This document shows positions 29,694 through 38,619 of a stretch of DNA of 64,000 nt, piece after piece; position 1 is the first letter of the stretch, and every line of letters starts with the position of its first letter. The notes under the pieces are model-generated. The model searched no databases. It was given only the letters and a program-made list of their open reading frames with translations, and was not told the origin of the DNA. Source of the DNA: Comamonas flocculans (lineage in GTDB: Bacteria; Pseudomonadota; Gammaproteobacteria; Burkholderiales; Burkholderiaceae_C); contig NZ_CP042344.1 in NCBI RefSeq assembly GCF_007954405.1, positions 1,240,001 through 1,304,000 on the forward strand, given 5' to 3'. A program made the position numbers and the translations under genes.

Positions 29694-31739
29694 ATGTCCG
29701 CACTCAATCTCGCCCAGCTCCAGGCGGTGCATGTCACCGACCACCCCTGCCTGGTGTTGGCCGGCGCGGGCTCGGGCAAGACGCGCGTCATCACGCACAA
29801 GATCGCCCACCTCATCGACAGCGGCCTGGCGCCGCAGCGCATCGCCGCGATCACCTTCACCAACAAGGCCGCGGCCGAGATGCGCGAGCGCACCGCCGGC
29901 CTGGCGGGCAGGCACGCGCGCCAGGTGCTGATCTGCACCTTTCACGCGCTGGGCGTGCGCCTGCTGCGCGAGGACGGGCAGGCGCTGGGCCTCAAGCCCA
30001 ATTTCAGCATTCTCGACACGGGCGACGTGGCCTCCATCCTGAAGGACTGCGCGGGCGCCGCCACGGATCTGGCCACCGCGCGCCAATGGCAATGGGCGAT
30101 CAGCGCGCTCAAGAACGCCGGGCTGGATGCGCGCCAGGCGCTGGCGCAGGCCCAGGACGAGCAGGCAAGGCAGACGGCCGTGCTGATGCAGCGCTACGAA
30201 GAGCGCCTGGCGGCCTACCAGAGCGTGGACTTCGACGACCTGATCGGGCTGCCCCTGCGCCTGCTGCGCGAACACGCCGGGGTGCGCGAAAAGTGGCAGC
30301 GCCAGCTCGGCCACGTGCTGGTCGACGAATACCAGGACACCAATGCCACCCAGTACGAACTGCTCAAGCTGCTGGTCGGCGAGCAGGCACGCTTTACCGC
30401 GGTAGGCGACGACGACCAGAGCATCTACGGCTGGCGCGGCGCAACGCTGGAAAACCTCAAGCGCCTGCCCCGGGACTTCCCCGCGCTCAAGGTGGTCAAG
30501 CTCGAGCAGAACTACCGCTCCACCTCGGCCATCCTGCGCGCGGCCAACCACGTGATCGCCCCGAACCCCAAGCTTTTTCCCAAGACCCTGTTTTCCGAAC
30601 TGGGCGAGGGCGAGCCGGTGCGCGTGCAGGAATGCGACCACGAAGAGCATGAGGCCGAGCGCGTCGTCGCGCGCATCCAGACGCTGCACGCGGCAAGCAA
30701 TCCGCCGCCGGCGTGGAAGGACTTCGCCGTGCTCTACCGCGCCAACCACCAGGCCAAGCCGCTGGAAAAGGCGCTGCGCCGGGCGGGCATTCCCTACAAG
30801 GTCTCGGGCGGCACCAGCTTCTTCGACCGCGCCGAGATCCGCGACCTCTGCGCCTGGTTTCGCCTGTGGAGCAACAACGACGACGACCCCGCCTTCGTGC
30901 GCGCCATCACCACGCCGCGCCGCGGCCTGGGACACACCACGCTGGCGCGCCTGGGCGAGTTCGCCAGCCAGCGCAAGGTGAGCCTGTTCGAGAGCCTGTT
31001 CAGCCCGGCGCTGGCCGCCGCCCTGCCGCAGAAGGCGCGCGACGGCCTGGCGGAGTTCGGCCGCGCGGTCAACGAGCAGGAATACCGTGCGCGCCACACC
31101 CTGGGCGCCGAGGCGGCGCGCGGCTTTCTCGCCGAATGGCTCTCCGAGATCGGCTACGAGCGCTACCTGCACGACGCCGAAGACAGCGACAAGGTGGCCG
31201 CTGCGCGCTGGAGCAACGTGCTGGAGTTCTGCGACTGGATGGCCCAGCGCGCGGGCGGGCAGATCGCCGACGCGGTCGCGGCCGGTGCGACGGCGCAGGA
31301 GCGCAGCCTGCTGGACGTGGCGCGCAACATCGCGCTGCTGTCCACCATCTCCGAGCGCGAGCAGGAACAGGACATGGTGACGCTGTCCACGCTGCATGCG
31401 GCCAAGGGGCTGGAGTGGCCGCACGTGGTGCTGGTCGGGGTCACCGAAGGCATGCTGCCGTTTCGCCTCGAGGACGGCGGCGCGCCCGAGACGCTGCACA
31501 CGCGCCTGGAAGAAGAGCGCCGGCTGATGTACGTGGGCATCACCCGCGCCCGGCGCACCCTGGTGGTGAGCTGGACGCGCAGGCGCAAGAAGGGCCGCGA
31601 GATGGTCGCCTGCCAGCCCAGCCGCTTCATTGCCGAAATGCAGCTGGATAGTGCCACGCAGCGCGAGGACCCGCGCGAGAAGCTGCGCCAGCTGCGCGCC
31701 GAATTCGCGCGCAAGGCGGCGGGCGCCGCGCTGCCGTGA
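29694..31739 (+). CDS. rep: ATP-dependent DNA helicase Rep
   Basis: A superfamily 1A 3'-to-5' helicase that helps forks through obstacles. Walker A AGAGSGKTRVIT is near residue 21, motif II is VDEYQDTN, followed by GDDDQSIYGWRGA, and the later motifs TLHAAKGLEWPHV and GITRARRTL are intact. At 681 aa, without the C-terminal extension of UvrD, it is the Rep type. The start MSALNLAQLQAVHV at 29694 matches the family N-terminus. Its stop overlaps an in-frame GTG possible for pldA. Confidence 0.95.
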   Translation: MSALNLAQLQAVHVTDHPCLVLAGAGSGKTRVITHKIAHLIDSGLAPQRIAAITFTNKAAAEMRERTAGLAGRHARQVLICTFHALGVRLLREDGQALGLKPNFSILDTGDVASILKDCAGAATDLATARQWQWAISALKNAGLDARQALAQAQDEQARQTAVLMQRYEERLAAYQSVDFDDLIGLPLRLLREHAGVREKWQRQLGHVLVDEYQDTNATQYELLKLLVGEQARFTAVGDDDQSIYGWRGATLENLKRLPRDFPALKVVKLEQNYRSTSAILRAANHVIAPNPKLFPKTLFSELGEGEPVRVQECDHEEHEAERVVARIQTLHAASNPPPAWKDFAVLYRANHQAKPLEKALRRAGIPYKVSGGTSFFDRAEIRDLCAWFRLWSNNDDDPAFVRAITTPRRGLGHTTLARLGEFASQRKVSLFESLFSPALAAALPQKARDGLAEFGRAVNEQEYRARHTLGAEAARGFLAEWLSEIGYERYLHDAEDSDKVAAARWSNVLEFCDWMAQRAGGQIADAVAAGATAQERSLLDVARNIALLSTISEREQEQDMVTLSTLHAAKGLEWPHVVLVGVTEGMLPFRLEDGGAPETLHTRLEEERRLMYVGITRARRTLVVSWTRRRKKGREMVACQPSRFIAEMQLDSATQREDPREKLRQLRAEFARKAAGAALP

Positions 31740-31765
31740 ATCCGCTCGCGCACGGCCTGCCCGCC

Positions 31766-32908
31766 ATGTTTCGCGCCTGCACCCTTGCCGTGGCGATGCT
31801 CGGCCCTCTGGCCGCGGCGGCGCCCGCCGGCGCCTCGGGCGGCGGGCCGGATTCCGGCTGGCAGGCCTGCGCGGCGCTGCCGGGCGGCGGGGAGCGCCTG
31901 GCCTGCTACGACCGCTGGGCCGCCCGCCAGCCGAGTGCCGCAGGGGCCGCAACGCAGCCGCCGGCGCCCGAACCGGCGCTGGGCATGGCCAGCGGGCCAG
32001 AGCAGCCGCCCGATGCTCCCGCCCTGCCGGATCTGCCCGAAGACCAAGGCCTGGGCGACGGCTGCCGCAGCGCCTCCTACACCACGCTGTCGCGCTTCTG
32101 GGAGCTCGAGCGCGGCAGCGACTGCGGCACGCTGCGCTTTCGCGGCTACCGGCCCCTGAGCGTCTCCGTCGTCACCGCCGACACGGTGAACCAGCAGCCA
32201 GGCTCGGACAACCCGCTGAACAACGCCGACAGCGCCGTACCCTACCGGCGCACCGAGATGCGCGTTCAGCTGTCGGTACGCACCAAGCTGGCCCAGGGCC
32301 TGCTCACCCAGGGGCGCGAGCGCGCGCTCGATTCGCTCTGGTTCGGCTACACGCAGCAGTCCTACTGGCAGCTGTTTTCCCCCGCCATCTCGCGGCCGTT
32401 TCGCAATACCGACCACGAGCCCGAGCTCATCTACATCCACCCCGTCAGCGCCGAACTGCCCTGGGGCTGGCGCTGGCGCTTCGGCGGCATCGGGCTGGTG
32501 CACCAGTCCAACGGCCAGAGCCTGCCGCTGTCGCGCAGCTGGAACCGCGTCTACCTCATGGCGGGGCTGGAGCGCGGCCAGGACTGGTGGCTCACCGCCC
32601 GCCTCTGGCAGCGCCTGCACGAAGCCAGCGCCAACGACGACAATCCGCACATCAGCGACTACGTGGGTCGCGCCGAACTCAACCTGGGCTGGAACCTGGG
32701 CGCCAACGACACCTTGTCGCTTGCCGCCCGCCACAGTCTGCGGGCGCAGGCCCGCGGCTCGCTGCGCCTTGAATGGATGCACCGCATCGGCGACAGCTCC
32801 AACCTGCGGCTGCACACCGCGCTGTTCTCGGGCTATGGCGACAGCCTGCTGGACTACAACCGCAGGCGCACGGTGTTCAGCGTGGGCCTGAGCCTGCTGG
32901 ACTTCTGA
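31766..32908 (+). CDS. pldA: Outer-membrane phospholipase A1
   Basis: An integral outer-membrane beta-barrel lipase (OMPLA) that hydrolyses misplaced phospholipids. The catalytic core is visible as HQSNGQSLPLSRSWNRVYL near residue 245, where His and Ser of HxSNG act. QPGSDNPLNNAD and FGYTQQSYWQLFS are also OMPLA hallmarks. The C-terminus ends SLLDF as expected for barrel insertion. The ATG at 31766 opens a clean signal peptide (MFRACTLAVAMLG...PAGA); a GTG at 31736 overlapping rep would add ten residues. A Pro/Ala-rich spacer precedes the barrel. Confidence 0.92.
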   Translation: MFRACTLAVAMLGPLAAAAPAGASGGGPDSGWQACAALPGGGERLACYDRWAARQPSAAGAATQPPAPEPALGMASGPEQPPDAPALPDLPEDQGLGDGCRSASYTTLSRFWELERGSDCGTLRFRGYRPLSVSVVTADTVNQQPGSDNPLNNADSAVPYRRTEMRVQLSVRTKLAQGLLTQGRERALDSLWFGYTQQSYWQLFSPAISRPFRNTDHEPELIYIHPVSAELPWGWRWRFGGIGLVHQSNGQSLPLSRSWNRVYLMAGLERGQDWWLTARLWQRLHEASANDDNPHISDYVGRAELNLGWNLGANDTLSLAARHSLRAQARGSLRLEWMHRIGDSSNLRLHTALFSGYGDSLLDYNRRRTVFSVGLSLLDF

Positions 32909-33102
32909 TGCGGCCTGCCTTCCGGCTGAAACCGTAGGAGGCGCCGGACAGCGGCGGCAGGGCAAGGCAAGCCGGAGCGCAGACAGCCTGGAAGACGAGG
33001 CGGCGGGAACGGTTTGCTACACCGCGGGGGCGGCGCGTGGCTATGATTGTCCACTTTCGACATCCACCGCCCGCCGCCCTCCCCACACCACCGCCCCTTG
33101 CC

Positions 33103-33813
33103 ATGACGCTACGTTTTTCTTCCCTGCTTCGCATCGTGCTGGTCGGCGCCGGCCTGGCCAGCGCATTGAGCGCCTGCGTGCCGCTGGTGGTTGGCACCGG
33201 CGCCGCCGTCGGCGCCATGGTGGCCACCGACCCGCGCACCACCGGCACCCAACTGGAAGACGAAGGCATAGAGCTGCGCGCCTCCAGCCAGATCCGCGAC
33301 ACGCTGGGCGACAGGGTGCACGTGAATATCACCAGCTACAGCCGCCAGGTCCTGATCACCGGCGAGGTGCCCACCGAAGCGGACAAGCAGCGCGTGCAGA
33401 ACATCGTGCGCGAGGTAGCCAACGTCAAATCGGTGGTCAATGCGCTGGGCATCATGCCCAACTCCTCACTCTCCGAGCGCTCCAACGACACCTACATCAC
33501 CGGCAAGGTGCGCGCCAAGCTCATCGACCTGAACGACCTCGTGGCCACCAACGCCTTCAAGGTCGTGACCGAGCGCGGCGAGGTCTTCCTGATGGGGCAT
33601 GTGACCCAGTACCAGGCCGCCCAGCTCACCGAAGCCACGCGCAGCATCGACGGCGTGCGCAAGGTAGTGCGCGTCTTCGAGATCGTCCCCGGGTCGGCAG
33701 CCGCGCCCGCCGCCAGCCCTGCTGCCGCGCCCGCGCCCGTCACGAGCCCGGCCGAGAGCGGCGGCGTGACAATCACGCCGATTCCGGCGACGAACATCCG
33801 CACGGAAAACTGA
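33103..33813 (+). CDS. BON-domain outer-membrane lipoprotein (DolP/YraP type)
   Basis: A 236-aa lipoprotein: signal peptide with lipobox LSAC at about residues 22-25, then VPLVVGTGAAVGAMVATDPR, a DolP hallmark. Two BON domains follow (HVNITSYSRQVLITGEVP and TYITGKVRAKLIDL...EVFLMGHV) and then an Ala/Pro-rich tail. DolP supports outer-membrane integrity. A TATGAT -10-like box lies about 55 nt upstream in the 194-bp gap after pldA, which otherwise shows nothing. ATG 33103 is chosen because it opens the signal peptide. Confidence 0.9.
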   Translation: MTLRFSSLLRIVLVGAGLASALSACVPLVVGTGAAVGAMVATDPRTTGTQLEDEGIELRASSQIRDTLGDRVHVNITSYSRQVLITGEVPTEADKQRVQNIVREVANVKSVVNALGIMPNSSLSERSNDTYITGKVRAKLIDLNDLVATNAFKVVTERGEVFLMGHVTQYQAAQLTEATRSIDGVRKVVRVFEIVPGSAAAPAASPAAAPAPVTSPAESGGVTITPIPATNIRTEN

Positions 33814-33859
33814 AGGCCAGCGCGGCCCGGGGCAAGCGCCGCCGGCGGCACCGCGGCGC

Positions 33860-34795
33860 TCAGCCGGCCTTGGGCTCGGGCTGCAGGCGCGTGATCAGGC
33901 TGGAGGTATCCCAGCGCTGGCCGCCGCGCTGCTGCACATCGGCATAGAACTGGTCCACCAGCGCAGTCACGGGCAGCAGCGCGCCGTTGCGGCGCGCCTC
34001 GTCGAGCACCAGCCCCAGGTCCTTGCGCATCCAGTCCACGGCAAAGCCAAAGTCGAATTCGCCTTGCACCATGGTCTTGCCGCGGTTGTCCATCTGCCAG
34101 CTCTGGGCCGCGCCCTTGCCTATCACGTCCAGCACCAGCGGCATGTCCAGGCCCGCGCGCAGGCCGAAGGCAATCGCCTCGGACAGGCCTTGCACCATGC
34201 CGGCAATGCAGGTCTGGTTGACCATCTTGGCAAGCTGCCCCGCACCGCTGGCGCCGATGCGGGTGCAGGCGCGCGCGTAGGCCATGGCAATCGGCTGCAT
34301 CGCGTCGAACGCGGCCTGGTCGCCGCCGCACATCACCGTGAGCACGCCCTTTTGCGCACCGGCCTGGCCGCCCGAGACCGGCGCGTCGACGAACTGCAGG
34401 CCCAGCTCCAGCGCGCCCCCGTGCAGCTCGCGCGCCACCGCGGCCGATGCGGTGGTGTGGTCCACGAAGATTGCGCCGGCCTGCATGCCGGCAAAGGCGC
34501 CATCGCCCCCCAGCACCACCGAGCGCAGGTCGTCGTCGTTGCCCACGCAGCAGAACACCAGCTCGGCACCCTCGGCGGCCTCGCGCGGGGTTTGAGCATG
34601 CTTTACGGCTCCAGCGCCCGTGTATTCTGCGCACCAAGCTATCGCTTTGGAAGCGGTTCGGTTATAGACGGCAACCGCATGGCCCGCCTTGAGCAAATGC
34701 CCCGCCATGGGGTAGCCCATGACGCCCAGCCCCAGAAATGCCAGCCTGCGCGGTGCCACTTGCGCGTATGTGCGCGACTCTATGCTGCCCGTCAT
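33860..34795 (-). CDS. NAD(P)-dependent beta-hydroxyacid dehydrogenase (HIBADH/GarR family)
   Basis: A 311-aa oxidoreductase with a Rossmann nucleotide site GLGVMGYPMAGHL near residue 22. The substrate loop DAPVSGGQAGAQKGVL is near 120 and the catalytic Lys lies in AGQLAKMVNQTCIAG near 175. The substrate could be 3-hydroxyisobutyrate, tartronate semialdehyde or succinic semialdehyde; sequence alone does not decide. Residues ~48-67 (ASKAIAWCAEYTGAGAVKH) are encoded by element copy F, adding a few residues to the loop after the second Rossmann strand. It lies just upstream of pilU on the same strand map but is probably transcribed alone. Confidence 0.9.
   Translation of the reverse strand: MTGSIESRTYAQVAPRRLAFLGLGVMGYPMAGHLLKAGHAVAVYNRTASKAIAWCAEYTGAGAVKHAQTPREAAEGAELVFCCVGNDDDLRSVVLGGDGAFAGMQAGAIFVDHTTASAAVARELHGGALELGLQFVDAPVSGGQAGAQKGVLTVMCGGDQAAFDAMQPIAMAYARACTRIGASGAGQLAKMVNQTCIAGMVQGLSEAIAFGLRAGLDMPLVLDVIGKGAAQSWQMDNRGKTMVQGEFDFGFAVDWMRKDLGLVLDEARRNGALLPVTALVDQFYADVQQRGGQRWDTSSLITRLQPEPKAG
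34595..34650 (-). repeat. Dispersed element, copy F inside the dehydrogenase gene
   Basis: On the minus strand GCGATAGCTTGG is followed by ACGGGCGCTGGAGCCGT and AAAGCA. It matches intergenic copy B closely (shared ACGGGCGCT-GAGCC block). It is in frame in a surface loop of the nucleotide-binding domain. Confidence 0.7.
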
Positions 34796-34813
34796 TGACG
34801 CGATTTTCCTTCT

Positions 34814-35950
34814 TCAAACGATGGCGAATTGTTCCGTGCCCGCCGCCAGGTCGCCCGACTTGGCGCGCTGGCTCGACAGCTTGATCTGCAGGCGCAGGTC
34901 GTTGAGCGAATCGGCGTTGCGCAGCGCATCCTCGTAGCTGATGAGGTTGGCCTCGAAGAGGTCGAACAGCGCCTGGTCGAAGGTCTGCATGCCGAGGTTG
35001 CGGCTCTTCTTCATCACGTCCTTGATTTCGGCCACCTCGCCCTTGAAGATGAAGTCGGCAATCAGGGGCGAATTGAGCATGATCTCCACCGCCGCGATGC
35101 GCCCCTTGCCGTCCTGCTTGGGCACCAGGCGCTGCGAGACCAGTGCGCGCAGGTTCAGCGACAAGTCCATGAGCAACTGCGCGCGCCGCTCTTCAGGGAA
35201 GAAGTTGATGATGCGGTCCAGCGCCTGGTTGGCGCTGTTGGCGTGCAGCGTAGCCAGGCACAGGTGGCCGGTCTCGGAAAAGACCACCGCATGCTCCATG
35301 GTCTCGCGGTCGCGGATCTCGCCCATCAGGATCACGTCGGGCGCCTGGCGCAAGGTGTTCTTGAGCGCCGCCTCCCAGCTGTCGGTATCGAGCCCCACCT
35401 CGCGCTGCGTCACCACGCAGTTCTTGTGCGCATGCACGAACTCGATCGGGTCTTCCACCGTCACGATGTGGCCGTAGGAGTTTTCATTGCGCCAGTCCAC
35501 CATGGCCGCGAGCGACGTGGACTTGCCCGAGCCGGTGGCGCCGACCATGATGCACAGGCCGCGCTTGGTCATCGCCACTTCCTTGAGCACCTGCGGCAAG
35601 CCCAGGCTGTCGATGGACGGCAGGCTCAGCGGGATGGTGCGCAGCACCATGCCGACGTTGCCCTGCTGGATGAAGGCGTTGACGCGAAAGCGCCCTATGC
35701 CCACGGGCGAGATGGCGAAGTTGCATTCCTTGGTGCGCTCGAAATCGGCCACCTGCTTGTCGCTCATGATGGAGCGCGCCAGGGTCAGCGTGTGCATGGC
35801 CGTGAGCGGCTGGGGCGAGACCTTGGTCATCTTGCCGTCCACCTTGATGGCCGGCGGAAAATCCGCGGTGATGAACAGGTCGCTGCCACCGCGGCTGACC
35901 ATCAGCTTGAGCAGGTCGTTGATGAATTTGCTTGCCTGATCGCGTTCCAT
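34814..35950 (-). CDS. pilU: Type IV pilus retraction ATPase PilU
   Basis: A 378-aa PilT-like secretion ATPase, accessory to PilT for twitching under load. Walker A GATGSGKS is at 137-144, the Asp box VEDPIEFVHAHKN near 165, Walker B ILMGEIRDRETM near 205 and the His box HLCLATLHANS near 225. PilU rather than PilT is indicated by the MERDQASKFINDLLKLMV start and the long C-terminal tail after LISYEDALRNADS. It lies downstream of pilT with a cyclic-nucleotide-binding protein gene between. Confidence 0.93.
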   Translation of the reverse strand: MERDQASKFINDLLKLMVSRGGSDLFITADFPPAIKVDGKMTKVSPQPLTAMHTLTLARSIMSDKQVADFERTKECNFAISPVGIGRFRVNAFIQQGNVGMVLRTIPLSLPSIDSLGLPQVLKEVAMTKRGLCIMVGATGSGKSTSLAAMVDWRNENSYGHIVTVEDPIEFVHAHKNCVVTQREVGLDTDSWEAALKNTLRQAPDVILMGEIRDRETMEHAVVFSETGHLCLATLHANSANQALDRIINFFPEERRAQLLMDLSLNLRALVSQRLVPKQDGKGRIAAVEIMLNSPLIADFIFKGEVAEIKDVMKKSRNLGMQTFDQALFDLFEANLISYEDALRNADSLNDLRLQIKLSSQRAKSGDLAAGTEQFAIV

Positions 35951-35992
35951 GGTCTGTCCCTTCCTTGCATGTGCCCGGTGCGGGCCGGAGCA

Positions 35993-36622
35993 TCAGTTCT
36001 GATGGTCGCTCAGGCGGGCGCTCACCACGCGCAGGCGTTGCGAGAGCTTGCGCGCCAGCAGGGCCACGAGACTGGCGGCCAGCTGCGGGTCCTTGGCCAT
36101 CATCTCGTCCATGGATTCGGCGTTGAGCGCCGCCAGTTCGCAGTCGGTGAGCGTGGTGCAGGAAGAGAACCGGATGCCGCTGTCCAGCAGCGACATCTCG
36201 CCCAGGATGTCGCCCGGGCGCGTCTCCGCCAGGCGCAGCTGCTCGCCCCAGGGCTGCAGCCGGTCGACCGCAATGGTGCCATTGAGCAGCACCACCATGA
36301 AGTTGCCGTACTCCCCCTGGCGGATCACGTCGCGATTGGGCGGCACCGAAGCGAACTGAAAGAAGCGCTCCATGCGCTCGACCGCGTCCTGATCGAGATG
36401 CGACATGTATTTGTCCTTGGACCACAGCGCCTCCAGCAGCTTGCCGCCGCGGCTCTTGGGCAGGCGCTTGGCGCCAATCTCGGTGGCGCGCGCCTCCCAG
36501 GGAATGAGGAGCGCGTCGTCCACCCCCTGGCCCACGAATGCCGTCGTGAAAAACGCCGACTCCGGCGCGTCTTCCGGGGTCTTGCCGTACTTCGCCTTGA
36601 GCAGGCCGAGGATGCCTTTCAT
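35993..36622 (-). CDS. Cyclic-nucleotide-binding domain protein between pilT and pilU
   Basis: A 209-aa cytosolic protein. The C-terminal two thirds form a cNMP-binding domain: RMERFFQFASVPPNRDVIRQGE, then GTIAVDRLQPWG and the phosphate-binding cassette PGDILGEMSLLDSG, in which the usual Arg is replaced by a Gly/Ile context, so nucleotide binding is not certain. The N-terminal ~70 residues (MKGILGLLKAKYGKTPED) are of unknown function. No DNA-binding domain is present. GGGAGAG lies 6-7 nt before ATG 36622. Its place between pilT and pilU suggests control of pilus motors. Confidence 0.88.
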   Translation of the reverse strand: MKGILGLLKAKYGKTPEDAPESAFFTTAFVGQGVDDALLIPWEARATEIGAKRLPKSRGGKLLEALWSKDKYMSHLDQDAVERMERFFQFASVPPNRDVIRQGEYGNFMVVLLNGTIAVDRLQPWGEQLRLAETRPGDILGEMSLLDSGIRFSSCTTLTDCELAALNAESMDEMMAKDPQLAASLVALLARKLSQRLRVVSARLSDHQN

Positions 36623-36701
36623 GGCTGTCTCTCCCATTGCTTGATGACTCCCCTTGGGGGCTGAAACGGTGGCGGCCGCGTGCGCGACCGCGCTGTGACC
36701 C

Positions 36702-37745
36702 TCAACCGGGGAAATTCTCCGGTATCTTGGCCTTGCTGCGCGCTTCGGCCGGGCTGATGATGTTGCGCCGCACCAGCTCGGTGAGGTTCTGGTCCAGCGT
36801 CTGCATGCCCTGGCTGTTGCCGGTCTGGATGGTGGAATACATCTGCGCCACCTTAGCCTCGCGGATCAGGTTGCGGATCGCGCTGGTGCCCAGCATGATC
36901 TCGTGCGCGGCCACACGGCCCGAGCCGTCCTTGAGCTTGCACAGCGTCTGCGAGATCACCGCCTGCAGCGATTCGGACAGCATGGCGCGCACCATGTCCT
37001 TTTCCTCGGCCGGAAAGACGTCGATGACCCGGTCTATGGTCTTGGCCGCCGACGAGGTGTGCAGCGTGCCGAACACCAGGTGCCCGGTTTCGGCGGCCGT
37101 CATCGCCAGGCGGATGGTTTCGAGGTCGCGCATCTCGCCCACCAGGATGGCGTCCGGGTCCTCGCGCAGCGCCGAGCGCAGCGCGGCCGAGAACGACAGC
37201 GTCATCGGCCCGACTTCGCGCTGGTTCACCAGGCACTTGCGCGATTCGTGCACGAACTCGATCGGGTCCTCGATGGTCAGGATGTGGCCGTACTCGGTTT
37301 CGTTCAGGTGGTTGACCATGGCCGCCAGCGTCGTGGACTTGCCCGAGCCCGTGGGCCCGGTCACCAGCACCAGGCCGCGCGGCTTGAGCGCCAGGTCGGC
37401 GAAGATCTTGGGTGCATTGAGCTGCTCGAGCGTCAGGATCTTGCTCGGAATCGTGCGGAACACCGCTGCCGCACCGCGGTTCTGGTTGAAGGCATTGACG
37501 CGAAAACGCGCCAGGCCGTCGATCTCGAAGGAAAAGTCCACCTCGAGGAATTCTTCGTAGATCTTGCGCTGCGCGTCGCTCATGATGTCGTACACCATGG
37601 CATGTACCGTCTTGTGGTCCAGCGCATCGACGTTGATGCGCCGTACGTCGCCATGCACGCGGATCATCGGCGGCAGGCCCGCGGACAGGTGCAGGTCCGA
37701 GGCGTTGTTCTTCACGCTGAAGGCTAGTAGCTGGGTGATGTCCAC
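36702..37745 (-). CDS. pilT: Type IV pilus retraction ATPase PilT
   Basis: The 347-aa hexameric motor that depolymerises type IV pili. It starts MDITQLLAFSVKNNASDLHL, the typical PilT opening. Walker A GPTGSGKS is at 130-137, ILTIEDPIEFVHE near 159, Walker B ILVGEMRDLETI near 199 and GHLVFGTLHTSSA near 219. AIRNLIREAKVAQMYSTIQ near the end includes the AIRNLIRE motif needed for retraction. It is divergent from yggS with a 47-bp gap. Confidence 0.95.
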   Translation of the reverse strand: MDITQLLAFSVKNNASDLHLSAGLPPMIRVHGDVRRINVDALDHKTVHAMVYDIMSDAQRKIYEEFLEVDFSFEIDGLARFRVNAFNQNRGAAAVFRTIPSKILTLEQLNAPKIFADLALKPRGLVLVTGPTGSGKSTTLAAMVNHLNETEYGHILTIEDPIEFVHESRKCLVNQREVGPMTLSFSAALRSALREDPDAILVGEMRDLETIRLAMTAAETGHLVFGTLHTSSAAKTIDRVIDVFPAEEKDMVRAMLSESLQAVISQTLCKLKDGSGRVAAHEIMLGTSAIRNLIREAKVAQMYSTIQTGNSQGMQTLDQNLTELVRRNIISPAEARSKAKIPENFPG

Positions 37746-37792
37746 GTGTGCTCCCTCTTGGAACCGGTTTGGGGTACGCTCTGGCAGTCATT

Positions 37793-38554
37793 ATGACGAT
37801 GATCAGCGACAACCTACAAGCCATCCGCGGGCGCATCGCGCGGGCCTGTGCGGCCTGCGCACGCGACCCTGCGGGCGTGCGCCTGCTGGCGGTCTCCAAG
37901 ACTTTCGGACCGGACGCGCTGGCCCAGGCGGTGCAGGCCGGCCAGCACGCGTTTGGCGAAAACTACATCCAGGAAGCGCTGGACAAGATGGGCGAGCTGG
38001 CGCGCCGGCCACTGCCCGCGCTGCAATGGCATTGCATAGGGCCGATCCAGAGCAACAAGAGCGCGCTGGTCGCGCGCCACTTCGACTGGGCGCAGACGCT
38101 TGACCGCCCCCGCATTGCGCAGCGGCTGAGCGAGCAGCGCCCAGCCGAATTGCCGCCGCTGTGCGTATGCGTTCAGGTGAACGTGGACGGCGGCGCCACC
38201 AAGTCGGGCGTGGCTGCGGACGAGGCCGTGGAATTCGCGCTCGCCGTGGCCAGGCTGCCACGCTTGCAGCTGCGCGGCGTGATGAGCATTCCCGATGCCC
38301 TGCCCGACTTCGACGCGCAGCGTCAGGTGCACGAGCGCGCGCGCGCCGTCTTCGACGCCATCGCCGCGCGCCTGCCGGCCGGGCACACCGGCTTTGACAC
38401 CTTGTCGCTGGGCATGACGGCCGACCTGGAGGCGGCAATTGCCGCCGGCAGCACCCTGGTGCGCGTGGGCAGCGGCATCTTCGGTGCGCGCCACTACCCG
38501 GCTGGCCAGGCGAGCGCGCAAACCGAACCTGCCCATGCCGATGCCCCCGGCTGA
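37793..38554 (+). CDS. yggS: YggS family PLP-binding protein (PLP homeostasis)
   Basis: A 253-aa single-domain TIM-barrel PLP carrier (PLPBP family). The PLP Lys is in RLLAVSKTFG near residue 36, with HAFGENYIQEA, WHCIGPIQSNK, VQVNVDGGATKSG and LSLGMTADLEAAIAAG all conserved. It has no enzyme activity but controls PLP and amino-acid balance. The start is ATG 37793 or 37799, two codons apart. The C-terminal extension (GQASAQTEPAHADAPG) is unusual and probably disordered. Adjacency to pilT is common in proteobacteria. Confidence 0.93.
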   Translation: MTMISDNLQAIRGRIARACAACARDPAGVRLLAVSKTFGPDALAQAVQAGQHAFGENYIQEALDKMGELARRPLPALQWHCIGPIQSNKSALVARHFDWAQTLDRPRIAQRLSEQRPAELPPLCVCVQVNVDGGATKSGVAADEAVEFALAVARLPRLQLRGVMSIPDALPDFDAQRQVHERARAVFDAIAARLPAGHTGFDTLSLGMTADLEAAIAAGSTLVRVGSGIFGARHYPAGQASAQTEPAHADAPG

Positions 38555-38619
38555 AAACCCCGGCGACTGCCACAGTGCAGCGCCTCAACCACCCGATCAC
38601 ACCCGCAGGAGACAAGAAG

